Positions 47,504-55,336 of a DNA stretch of 64,000 nt are shown piece after piece (position 1 is the first letter of the stretch; the number at the start of each line of letters is the position of its first letter). This DNA comes from Thermomonas sp. GTDB lineage: Bacteria > Pseudomonadota > Gammaproteobacteria > Xanthomonadales > Xanthomonadaceae. Both the position numbers and the translations under genes were made by a program. The stretch spans positions 35,253 to 99,252 of the forward strand of contig NZ_JAQSDO010000012.1 of NCBI RefSeq assembly GCF_029945965.1, in the 5' to 3' direction. The notes under the pieces were generated by a model. That model searched no databases. It saw only the letters and a list, made by a program, of their open reading frames with translations, and was not told the origin of the DNA.

Positions 47504-49408
47504 ATGTCAGGGCATAGCCAATTCGGATTGCTGCACCAGCGCCGCTTCCTGCCGTTCTTCGTGGTGCAGTGCCTGGGCGCGTTCAACGACAACGTGTTCC
47601 GCAACGCCACCATCGTGCTGATCACCTCGCAGTTGGGACTCAACCTGGCGCAGCAGGGGCTGTACACCAACCTGGCGCCAGCATTGTTCATCCTGCCGTT
47701 CTTCCTGTTCTCGGCGCTGGCTGGACAGTTCGCCGAGAAATACGAGAAGACCCGGCTGATCCGCTTCGTCAAAATCTTCGAGATCGTGGCGATGGCGGTC
47801 GCGGCGTGGGGTTTCTATGCGCACCACGCGACGCTGCTGTTGGTGGTGCTGTTCCTGATGGGCATGCACTCCACGATGTTCGGGCCAATCAAGTATTCGA
47901 TCCTGCCGCAGGCGCTGGAGCCGCGCGAACTGGTGGGCGGCAATGGCCTGGTCGAAACCGGCACCGCGCTATCGATCCTGTTCGGGATGATGCTGGGCGG
48001 CAGCCTGATGCTGGTGCCTGATCGCGGGCCGGCATTGGCATCGATCGCGGTATTGCTCATTGCGTTGGTCGGTTATGTGGCCAGCCGCGCGATCCCGCCG
48101 GCACCCGCAACGGCGCCCGACCTGAAGATCAACTGGAACATCGCAACGGAAACGCTACGCCTGTTGAAGCTGTGCACGAAGCAACGCGCGGTGTTCAATT
48201 CCATCCTCGGCATCTCATGGTTTTGGTTCCTTGGCACTGCACTCACCGCGCAGTTGCCGGTGTATGCCGAGACGAATCTTGGCGGTGGCAGTGCGCTGTT
48301 CCTGCTGTCGCTGGGTGTGTTCTCGATTGGCACCGGGATAGGCTCATTGCTGTGCGAAAAACTGTCCGGGCGCACGGTGGAAATTGGCTTGGTGCCGCTG
48401 GGCGCATTCGGGGTCAGCGCATTCCTGCTTGACCTGTATTTCGCGCGGCCGGGCGATGCGCTGCTGCATGGCCTGGACGTGGCTGGTTTCCTGCATGCAC
48501 CGGGCAGCCTGCGCGTGCTTGGCGATTTGCTGGGGATCGGCATGTTCGGTGGCTTCTTCCTGGTGCCTCTGTTCGCGCTGGTGCAGAACCGCACGCCGCG
48601 TTCGGAACTTTCACGGGTGATTGCCGGCAACAACATCATCAACGCTGGCTTCATCGTCACTGCGGCGGTCAGCGGACTGGCGGCGGGCTCCTTGCTGCAC
48701 TGGAGCATCCCGCAATTCTTCCTGGCGCTGGCAATCGCCAATACAGTGGTCGCGATTTACATCTTCACATTGGTACCCGAGTTCCTGATGCGGCTGCTGA
48801 GCTGGGTGCTGGTGCGCACGTTGTACAAGCTGCGCGTGCAAGGAATTGACGAGCACATCCCCGATGAAGGCGCGGCGCTGGTGGTGTGCAACCACGTCAG
48901 CTACATGGATGCGCTGATCCTGTCGGCCAGCATCCCGCGACCGGCGCGCTTCGTGATGTATTACAAGATCTTCAACATCCCGGTGATGCGCTGGATCTTC
49001 CGCACCGCCAAGGCCATCCCGATTGCAGGTGCGCGCGAGGATCCGGCGCTGATGCAACGTGCGTTCGATGCAGTGGACGCTGCATTGGCCGAAGGCGAGC
49101 TGGTGTGCATTTTCCCGGAAGGTGCGTTGACCAAGGACGGCGAGATCGCGGCGTTCAAATCCGGCGTCGAGAAAATACTTGAGAGCGCGAATGCCGCCGG
49201 TCGCCCGGTGCTGGTTATCCCGATGGCGCTACGCAACATGTGGGGCAGCCTGTGGAGCAAGCGCGACTCAAGGCTTGGGCAGATGCGCGTGCCACGCCGG
49301 TTCCGCGCGCATGTAGAAGTGGTGGCGGGCGCGGCGGTCAACGGCATCGATGCGACGGCCGAAGTGCTGGAAACCAAGGTGCGCGGATTGCGTGGGAATG
49401 CGGCTTAG
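47504..49408 (+). CDS. LplT-like MFS transporter fused to PlsC acyltransferase
   Basis: A 634-residue fusion. Residues about 1-430 form a twelve-helix MFS/LplT-type lysophospholipid transporter (FVVQCLGAFNDNVFRNATIVL). Residues about 440-630 form a PlsC domain with H-x4-D in CNHVSYMDALI and FPEGALTKDG. Larger homologues carry a third acyl-ACP synthetase domain (Aas-like); it is absent here and no such gene follows. Likely role is flipping lysophospholipids into the inner membrane and re-acylating them. ATG 47504 is preceded by GGGGGA. Upstream codons overlap the pseudouridine synthase start region. Confidence 0.9.
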   Translation: MSGHSQFGLLHQRRFLPFFVVQCLGAFNDNVFRNATIVLITSQLGLNLAQQGLYTNLAPALFILPFFLFSALAGQFAEKYEKTRLIRFVKIFEIVAMAVAAWGFYAHHATLLLVVLFLMGMHSTMFGPIKYSILPQALEPRELVGGNGLVETGTALSILFGMMLGGSLMLVPDRGPALASIAVLLIALVGYVASRAIPPAPATAPDLKINWNIATETLRLLKLCTKQRAVFNSILGISWFWFLGTALTAQLPVYAETNLGGGSALFLLSLGVFSIGTGIGSLLCEKLSGRTVEIGLVPLGAFGVSAFLLDLYFARPGDALLHGLDVAGFLHAPGSLRVLGDLLGIGMFGGFFLVPLFALVQNRTPRSELSRVIAGNNIINAGFIVTAAVSGLAAGSLLHWSIPQFFLALAIANTVVAIYIFTLVPEFLMRLLSWVLVRTLYKLRVQGIDEHIPDEGAALVVCNHVSYMDALILSASIPRPARFVMYYKIFNIPVMRWIFRTAKAIPIAGAREDPALMQRAFDAVDAALAEGELVCIFPEGALTKDGEIAAFKSGVEKILESANAAGRPVLVIPMALRNMWGSLWSKRDSRLGQMRVPRRFRAHVEVVAGAAVNGIDATAEVLETKVRGLRGNAA

Positions 49409-49431
49409 TTTCGAGTGCCGCGCAAGCGGCG

Positions 49432-50340
49432 TCAGGCGACCCAGCCCGCAATCACGAACAACGCGATGATCGCCAGCCACAAGATCAGGATCCGCCACAC
49501 CAGGCTGATGGCATCGCGCAGTTCTGGTAGCTCGCCGAACACTTCGACCAACGCGGTTGCCGTCGGGATGCCAGATTCCGAATAGTCACCCACTTCTTCG
49601 GCGATCTCGCTGCGCACGCTGGCGCGCGCGGCGGCTTCCAGCAGTCCGTTGTTGAGCAGCAGGCTGGGCTTGCCCAAGTCGCGCCAGGCACCGACCACGG
49701 CATCGAAATTGCCGACCAGTGCCAGCGACAGGGTCATCAACTGGCTGACCGGCCATTCCAGGATGGCGAGCCATGTGCGTGCGCCCTCAGAGGTGTCGGA
49801 CGGCAGCATGTCTTCATCGCGTTCCGCAGCGAGCACGCTCAGCCGGTACAGCAAGGCACCGAACGGACCCAGCACCCAGAACCAGAACAGCACGCCGAAC
49901 CAGCGCCGCAGGGCATTTCGGAACACGGCTTCGATCAAGGCACCGCCATCCAACCGGACCGTGCCATTTGGCGGCCACAGGTGCGCGGCGGCGGCATGGC
50001 GAGTGGCGGCGTCGGGCGCATCCAGGACCGCGGCGACGTCCAGGTCGAGGTCGCGCGGGCCCCAGCAATAGAACAACACGATGATATCGAACAGCAGGCC
50101 GACGAAGCCCCACAGCGACTTGTCGAGCGCCAGTTGCATCAGGCCGACCGCGAGCAACGGCACCACCAGCGCGAGCGTGATGCCGAAGCGACCACGCCAG
50201 AAACTGTCTTCCGGGAATTGCGCGTTGAGCCAGCGCAGCCAGTTGTCGTACCACCCATGTTGGCGTATGCCCGCGGCCAGGTCCGGCAGCAGGTGGCCAA
50301 TGGCGAGTGCGACGACGACGGCGATCAGGGTGGCAGCCAT
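49432..50340 (-). CDS. ampE: AmpE/CbiB-like membrane protein
   Basis: A 302-residue inner-membrane protein with five hydrophobic segments and the YDNWLRWLNAQFPED and EAVFRNALRRWFGVLFWFWVLGPFGALLYRL regions of the AmpE/CobD family. AmpE modulates beta-lactamase induction together with AmpD in enterobacteria; no ampD or ampR is nearby here, so the phenotype is uncertain. It is the last gene of a minus-strand run DUF6776-erpA-nudC-ampE, 9 bases after nudC. Confidence 0.85.
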   Translation of the reverse strand: MAATLIAVVVALAIGHLLPDLAAGIRQHGWYDNWLRWLNAQFPEDSFWRGRFGITLALVVPLLAVGLMQLALDKSLWGFVGLLFDIIVLFYCWGPRDLDLDVAAVLDAPDAATRHAAAAHLWPPNGTVRLDGGALIEAVFRNALRRWFGVLFWFWVLGPFGALLYRLSVLAAERDEDMLPSDTSEGARTWLAILEWPVSQLMTLSLALVGNFDAVVGAWRDLGKPSLLLNNGLLEAAARASVRSEIAEEVGDYSESGIPTATALVEVFGELPELRDAISLVWRILILWLAIIALFVIAGWVA

Positions 50341-50349
50341 GCCCCGATT

Positions 50350-51324
50350 CTACGTTGCGAGGCCCGCATCTGCCGCGCCATCTGCCAGGCACGTCGCATC
50401 GTGATGCTCCAGCCACGCACGAATCACGTGGCGGGCGATTGATATCGGCGATGAAAGGACGATGCCGTCGTCCTCACCTATACCCCCGTCATCGGCATGC
50501 GCCCAATCGCCGACCAGGCCGGCGCGCACTTCATCAGCAGTGAACCAGCGCGCGTCTTCCAGTTCGTCGCCAATGACCGGTTCATCAGGGTCGGCATCGG
50601 CGATGAAGCCCAGCATCAGCGAACCCGGGAATGGCCACGGCTGCGAGGCGAGATAGCGCGATGTGCGCACGCTCACGCCGGTTTCTTCCATGACTTCGCG
50701 GGCGACTGCCATCTCCAGGGTTTCGCCAGGCTCAACGAACCCGGCCACGACCGACCAGCGCCTAGGCGGCCAGCTGGCCTGGCGGCCGAGCAGCAGGCGC
50801 TCACCATCGCCAACCGCGACGATCACCGCCTGATCGGTGCGCGGGTAATGCTCGCTGCCGCAGCCATCGCACAGACCCAGCCAGCCGGCACGCACGTACT
50901 GCATCGCGCCGCCGCAGGCACTGCAATGACGATGGCGCTGGTGCCAATGCTGGAGTGCGCGCGCCTGCGCGAACGTGCTGGCCTGCCACGCCGGCCAACG
51001 TGCGGCGGCTGTGCGCAGGTCGATGCGTTGCGGCGACTGGATTGCAAGGGTGTCGGCGTCGGCAGCAAACCAGCCCTGGCCATCACGCAAGCCCAGGAAG
51101 GTGGTGATGCCAGGTCCGCCAGCGACTTCAGCGCCTGGCAATACGCGCAAGCTGCCGTCGACATCGGCATGTGCGCGGCCATCCGCATCCAGCACGATCA
51201 CGCACGACTTTTGCCATAGCGCATGCAATGCATCGGCATCGGCACGCAGCAGGTCGGCGCGGTCCAGCGCGCCATCGACGAAAGCAAACGGGCTGGCGTC
51301 GCCATTACTCACAGGACTGCTCAC
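50350..51324 (-). CDS. nudC: NADH pyrophosphatase / NAD-cap hydrolase
   Basis: A 324-residue Nudix enzyme that cleaves NAD(H) and removes NAD caps from RNA. The zinc ribbon is CSACGGAM and CDGCGSEHYPR. The Nudix box is GFVEPGETLEMAVAREVMEETGV, followed by the NudC-specific SQPWPFPGSLMLGF. GTG 51324 gives the full N-terminal domain. GTG 51312 is also possible. A short gap of 16 bases separates it from erpA upstream. Confidence 0.94.
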   Translation of the reverse strand: MSSPVSNGDASPFAFVDGALDRADLLRADADALHALWQKSCVIVLDADGRAHADVDGSLRVLPGAEVAGGPGITTFLGLRDGQGWFAADADTLAIQSPQRIDLRTAAARWPAWQASTFAQARALQHWHQRHRHCSACGGAMQYVRAGWLGLCDGCGSEHYPRTDQAVIVAVGDGERLLLGRQASWPPRRWSVVAGFVEPGETLEMAVAREVMEETGVSVRTSRYLASQPWPFPGSLMLGFIADADPDEPVIGDELEDARWFTADEVRAGLVGDWAHADDGGIGEDDGIVLSSPISIARHVIRAWLEHHDATCLADGAADAGLAT

Positions 51325-51340
51325 ACGGCCTCACACGATC

Positions 51341-51730
51341 TCACATGGTGAACGAGGAGCCGCAGCCACAGGTGGTCTTGGCATTCGGGTTGCGGATCAC
51401 GAACTGCGCGCCGCTCAGCGATTCGCTGTAGTCGACGATCGCACCCGCCAGGTATTGCAGGCTGAGCGGATCGACCAGCAGGGTGACGCCGTCGGTAACG
51501 ATGGCGAAGTCGTCCTCGTTCTGGCCTTCATCGAATTCAAACCCGTACTGGAACCCGGAACAACCGCCCCCCTGGATGAAGACACGCAGCTTGATCGCGG
51601 CATTGCCTTCTTCGGCGATCAGCTGGCGCACCTTGGCCGCAGCGGCTGTGGTGAACTCCAGCGGCGGCGGTGGTGGTGGTGCCTGGCCAGCTTGACCAAT
51701 AGTGGGCAGGTCGATGCGAGTGGTTTCCAT
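51341..51730 (-). CDS. erpA: Iron-sulfur cluster insertion protein ErpA
   Basis: A-type Fe-S carrier that delivers clusters to apo-enzymes such as IspG. The 129-residue protein has the three ligand cysteines in [13 protein letters not shown] and TTCGCGSSF at the C-terminus. The N-terminus has a proline stretch ([13 protein letters not shown]), a small variation from the family. ATG 51730 was chosen because the frame upstream to 51793 lacks homology. It is part of an operon with nudC and ampE. Confidence 0.94.
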   Translation of the reverse strand: METTRIDLPTIGQAGQAPPPPPPLEFTTAAAAKVRQLIAEEGNAAIKLRVFIQGGGCSGFQYGFEFDEGQNEDDFAIVTDGVTLLVDPLSLQYLAGAIVDYSESLSGAQFVIRNPNAKTTCGCGSSFTM

Positions 51731-51799
51731 GCCATCAGCATGGGGGGCCGGCTGCCCCGATTCAACCAGCGCGCGTGCTTCCCCGGGTACCAAGCGCGC

Positions 51800-52531
51800 T
51801 TAGCGCGCTTCTGCGCGAGCGCCGGGCAATGTGGAAACCGCTTCGCCCCAGGTGAAGCTCTGCTCCACCGCCGCGCCATTGTCCGGCATCAGCCGCGCGA
51901 TCACCCGCACCGGTTTCACACCCACGGGCAACACGATGTCGCCTTCGACCTGTTCGAAATATTTGAATGAATAATCCAGCCCCGGCGCGTCCTTCTGCTG
52001 GCGCAGTTCGGCCCAATCAAGTTTGTGCATGCGCCCGGCCTCGCTGGCCTCCACCACCAATTCCAGGCGGCCACGGCTGACTGCACCGCGATTCATGTTC
52101 TGGGTCAGGGTGGCAACCACGTGCCACAGCTGCGGGTCGCGTTGCGGCACCAGTTTCAGCTCATGCACGCTCAACCCGCGGCGTTGCCCGGTGGCGCCGA
52201 CGAAACGCTCGTAGAAGGCGATATCGGCGCGCAGGCTGGCGATTTCCTCGTCACGTTCGGCCAGCGTGCCCTGCAGTTCGCTGTTGGCCTGGCGGCTGAT
52301 CTGGTCGGAACGGGTCAGGGTCGCAACCTGCTGCTCCAACTGGTCGACACGGCGGGCCTGTGCCTTGAGCTGTTCGCCGGCATTGGCCGGCTGCGGCGCG
52401 AACGTGCGCCACGCCCCCCAGCCGCCCAGTGCGAGCGCGGCCAGCAGGACCAGCACGAATCCCAGACGCGGATGACCGCTGCCACGCGCGCGGCGCGGCC
52501 CATCGAAACAGGCGGTTTGATCAGGTTGCAT
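51800..52531 (-). CDS. DUF6776-like coiled-coil membrane protein
   Basis: A 243-residue protein with one N-terminal membrane segment (LGFVLVLLAALALGGWGAW, about 23-41). A coiled coil follows (about 50-105, QLKAQARRVDQLEQQVATLTRSD...ERDEEIASLRADIAFYERF), then a periplasmic beta domain (VHELKLVPQRDPQLWHVVATLTQ). It resembles proteins found beside bactofilin and erpA in Xanthomonadaceae, an uncharacterised family. The start at 52531 was chosen because upstream codons overlap the divergent DUF4126 gene. Function unknown. Confidence 0.8.
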   Translation of the reverse strand: MQPDQTACFDGPRRARGSGHPRLGFVLVLLAALALGGWGAWRTFAPQPANAGEQLKAQARRVDQLEQQVATLTRSDQISRQANSELQGTLAERDEEIASLRADIAFYERFVGATGQRRGLSVHELKLVPQRDPQLWHVVATLTQNMNRGAVSRGRLELVVEASEAGRMHKLDWAELRQQKDAPGLDYSFKYFEQVEGDIVLPVGVKPVRVIARLMPDNGAAVEQSFTWGEAVSTLPGARAEAR

Positions 52532-52627
52532 ACGCTGGATGACGCCCGGGTTTTCATCCCGCGTCAAGCCGCACTGCCGTATAGACTGGCCCGGTGGCGC
52601 CAATGCCGGGCGCCGGGGAGTCGCCGG

Positions 52628-53209
52628 ATGCAGCCCGAACACCTGTTCGCCATTGGCGTGCTGCTGGCCTGGCTGGCCGGCATGCGCGTGTACCTGACCG
52701 TATTCGGACTTGGTCTTGCGGGATTCTTCGGCTGGCTGCAATTGCCCGAGGCCATGCAGGCCGCGCAGTCGCCTTGGGTGCTTGGCGTGTCCGGCACGTT
52801 GGCGGTGGCGGAATTCTTCGCCGACAAGATACCGGGCGTGGATTCGGTCTGGGACCTGCTGCACACCCTGCTGCGGGTGCCGGCGGGAGCATTCCTGGCC
52901 GCGGCCGCGATGTCGCCCGATGGCCATCTGGGCGCCGGCATGCTGGCGACCGGCGCCGGTGTGGCACTGACCAGCCATCTATTGAAGTCGGGATCGCGCG
53001 CATTGCTCAACACATCGCCCGAACCGATCAGCAACTGGACCGCCTCGGTCACCGAGGATGTCGCGGTGATTGGCGGCCTGGCACTGGCGTTCAGCCATCC
53101 ATGGCTGGCGTTGGTCAGCGTGGTCGGGATCAGCCTGCTGTTCGCGGCATCGGTATGGTGGCTCTGGCGCAAACTGTTCCGGCGCACGTCCAGGGTCCAG
53201 CCCGGCTAG
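52628..53209 (+). CDS. DUF4126 family membrane protein
   Basis: A 193-residue integral membrane protein with about five hydrophobic segments and the family pattern LAGMRVYLTVFGLGLAGFFGW, followed by AEFFADKIPGVDSVWD and TSHLLKSGSRALLNTSPEPISNW. Function is unknown. ATG 52628 is preceded by GGGGAG. It is divergent from the DUF6776 gene (96-base gap). The next gene on the strand starts 82 bases later. Confidence 0.85.
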   Translation: MQPEHLFAIGVLLAWLAGMRVYLTVFGLGLAGFFGWLQLPEAMQAAQSPWVLGVSGTLAVAEFFADKIPGVDSVWDLLHTLLRVPAGAFLAAAAMSPDGHLGAGMLATGAGVALTSHLLKSGSRALLNTSPEPISNWTASVTEDVAVIGGLALAFSHPWLALVSVVGISLLFAASVWWLWRKLFRRTSRVQPG

Positions 53210-53291
53210 CCTGCACATGGCCGCCGCACAGCCTGTTTTGCGTCACACTTGGGACGGGGACCAACCTGTTCGAATGCCCGCAGGGGGCTTC

Positions 53292-53588
53292 ATGACGCTT
53301 TCAGCCACGGATCTGCGCGCACCGGAATTGCTCCAGCGCTTGCGCCATCGGCTGGTCGAGACCGAGAACCAGCTGCGCAGCCACCGCAACCTCGGTTGGC
53401 GCCCAGACGCGTTGCGCGTGATCAATGAAGACGTAGGCCAGTTGCATTCCGCCGCCAACAGCATGCAACCTGCACTGGCACGGATGATCGAACCGCTGAT
53501 GCAATCGCTGCATACCGCCACTGCCGCAGCCAACATGCCGTCTTCCGTACAAACCATGCAGATGCTGTTACAGGCGGGGATGCGCTGA
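53292..53588 (+). CDS. Small helical protein of unknown function
   Basis: A 98-residue product (MTLSATDLRAPELLQRLRHR...). The sequence suggests three long helices with no cysteine and no membrane segment. I do not recognise a family. ATG 53292 has AGGGGG 7-8 bases upstream. ATG 53274 is in frame but less well placed. It ends 50 bases before the receiver-GGDEF-EAL gene on the same strand, so it may be an accessory of that pathway. Confidence 0.6.
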   Translation: MTLSATDLRAPELLQRLRHRLVETENQLRSHRNLGWRPDALRVINEDVGQLHSAANSMQPALARMIEPLMQSLHTATAAANMPSSVQTMQMLLQAGMR

Positions 53589-53638
53589 CCGCACTACCCG
53601 AAAACCTTTCAAACCTTGACGAGGCAGAATCGATCAAT

Positions 53639-55336
53639 ATGCAAACCGGAGATGACGAGACCACGACCAGTGCACCGGCCGATCCGTTCCGGATCATGAT
53701 CGTCGAGGACGACCGCAGCCAGGCGATGTTCGCCGAAGCCATTTTGCGTGGCGCCGGCATGGCGCCGAAGGTGGTCGCCGTGCCCGAGCAGATGATGGCG
53801 ATGCTGGAGGATTTCGACCCGGACCTGGTGCTGATGGACCTGCACATGCCCGGTACCAGCGGTACCTCGCTGACTGTCCAGATCCGCGAGCACCCGCGGT
53901 TTTCGGATGTACCGGTGGTGTTCCTGACCGGCGACCAGGATCCCGAGCAGAAGATGGACGTGCTGGAAAATGGCGCCGACGATTACATCCTCAAACCGGT
54001 TCGGCCACGCCACCTGATCGCGGCGGTGCGGAGCCGGGTTCTTCGCTCGCGTGCTGCGCAGCGCAGGCAGGTGGTTGCCGCCGAACCCGAGCACCATCCA
54101 GTCACCGGGCTGTACACGCGTCCCGTGCTGATGCAGAAACTATCCGCGCAACTGCCGACCGGCGCGGGCGGCGTGCTACTGGTCGAAGTCGGCAATTCCG
54201 CCGCCCTGCGCAATCGCTTTGGCTACGCCGGTTTCGAGAAACTGATGAATGACGCCGGCCGCCACCTGGGAGAGATCGCCAGCACCCATGCGGTCGCGCG
54301 GCTCAGCGACAACGCCTTTCTGGTCGTACTGGCGCAGCAAGATCCCGGCCAGATGGACGCCTACGCGCGCACCCTGCGCGACGGGCTCGGCTACCACGAT
54401 TTCAGCGCAGGCAACGAATCCTTGCGCCTGCGCAGCACCATTGGCCATGCCCATCTTTCGCATGGTTTCGCCGATGCCGGCAGCGTGCTGGCGGCCGTCG
54501 AGGAAGCGGCACGCGATGCCCGCGCATTGCCGATCAGCGTGGCCGCTTACGCGCCACCCGACAAGCCTGACAACGGCGACGATGGCTTACTGGGCGAGCT
54601 CCGAGCCGCGCTTGATGGCGAGGGCCTGCAACTCGCCTTCCAGCCGGTAGTGGCGGTGGCCGGTGGCGACGATGCCCAGTTCCAGGTGTTGCTGCGATTG
54701 CAGGGCAGCGATGGGGCAGAACACCTTGCCGGCGAATTCATCCCTGCTGCCAATTCGGCCGGAATGATGCCGCAACTGGATCGCTGGTCCATGGAGCAGT
54801 CGCTTGCAGTGATGCAGCGGCGGCGCGCTGAAGGCCGGCCGGTGCGCCTGTTCGTGTCGCAGTCCCCGCGCACACTTGGTCAGGACAACCACGCCGAATG
54901 GCTGACAGCGGCGCTGGAAAGCGCGGGCGTCGACGGTCCGTCACTGGTCATCGACTTGCGGCTTGAAGAGGCGCTGGTGCATTCAATGATGTTGCGCCAG
55001 TTCTGCGAGCAAATGGTGCCCGCGAGCGTGCAGTTCTGCCTCAGCCAGTACCGTCACGGTACCGACGCCAACGCGCTTCTGCAGCAATTGCCACTGGGCT
55101 ACGTACGGTTGTCCGCGGATTTCGCGAAGAACCCGCTGCCGGACGAATTGCGCGACGAGATGCGCGAGATCATCGAACGCGCGCATCGGCTTGGCCTGCA
55201 AGTGATCGGACAGGCGGTCGAGGATCCGCAGGCTGCCGCCGCGCTATGGATGGGGGGAATCGATTTCATCCAGGGCAATCTGGTAAAACGTGCCGAACAC
55301 GCCCTCGATTTCGACTTCAAGTCCGCAACCCTGTGA
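53639..55336 (+). CDS. Response regulator with degenerate GGDEF and EAL domains
   Basis: A 565-residue protein. The receiver domain is at 17-135, with acidic pair Asp24/Asp25, phospho-acceptor Asp67 (MDLHMP), Thr97 and Lys119, all intact. The GGDEF-like domain at about 150-310 has SDNAF (223-227) in place of GGDEF, so cyclase activity is unlikely. The EAL-like domain at about 318-560 has QVL (349-351) in place of EAL and lacks the DDFG motif (LSQYRHGT instead), so phosphodiesterase activity is unlikely. Such proteins, e.g. FimX, act as c-di-GMP receptors. It overlaps the start of the downstream kinase by 4 bases. Confidence 0.88.
   Translation: MQTGDDETTTSAPADPFRIMIVEDDRSQAMFAEAILRGAGMAPKVVAVPEQMMAMLEDFDPDLVLMDLHMPGTSGTSLTVQIREHPRFSDVPVVFLTGDQDPEQKMDVLENGADDYILKPVRPRHLIAAVRSRVLRSRAAQRRQVVAAEPEHHPVTGLYTRPVLMQKLSAQLPTGAGGVLLVEVGNSAALRNRFGYAGFEKLMNDAGRHLGEIASTHAVARLSDNAFLVVLAQQDPGQMDAYARTLRDGLGYHDFSAGNESLRLRSTIGHAHLSHGFADAGSVLAAVEEAARDARALPISVAAYAPPDKPDNGDDGLLGELRAALDGEGLQLAFQPVVAVAGGDDAQFQVLLRLQGSDGAEHLAGEFIPAANSAGMMPQLDRWSMEQSLAVMQRRRAEGRPVRLFVSQSPRTLGQDNHAEWLTAALESAGVDGPSLVIDLRLEEALVHSMMLRQFCEQMVPASVQFCLSQYRHGTDANALLQQLPLGYVRLSADFAKNPLPDELRDEMREIIERAHRLGLQVIGQAVEDPQAAAALWMGGIDFIQGNLVKRAEHALDFDFKSATL

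Noticed and set aside
53639..55336. Active diguanylate cyclase/phosphodiesterase call for the receiver-GGDEF-EAL protein
   Set aside because: Both catalytic motifs are replaced (SDNAF and QVL) and the DDFG motif is missing.
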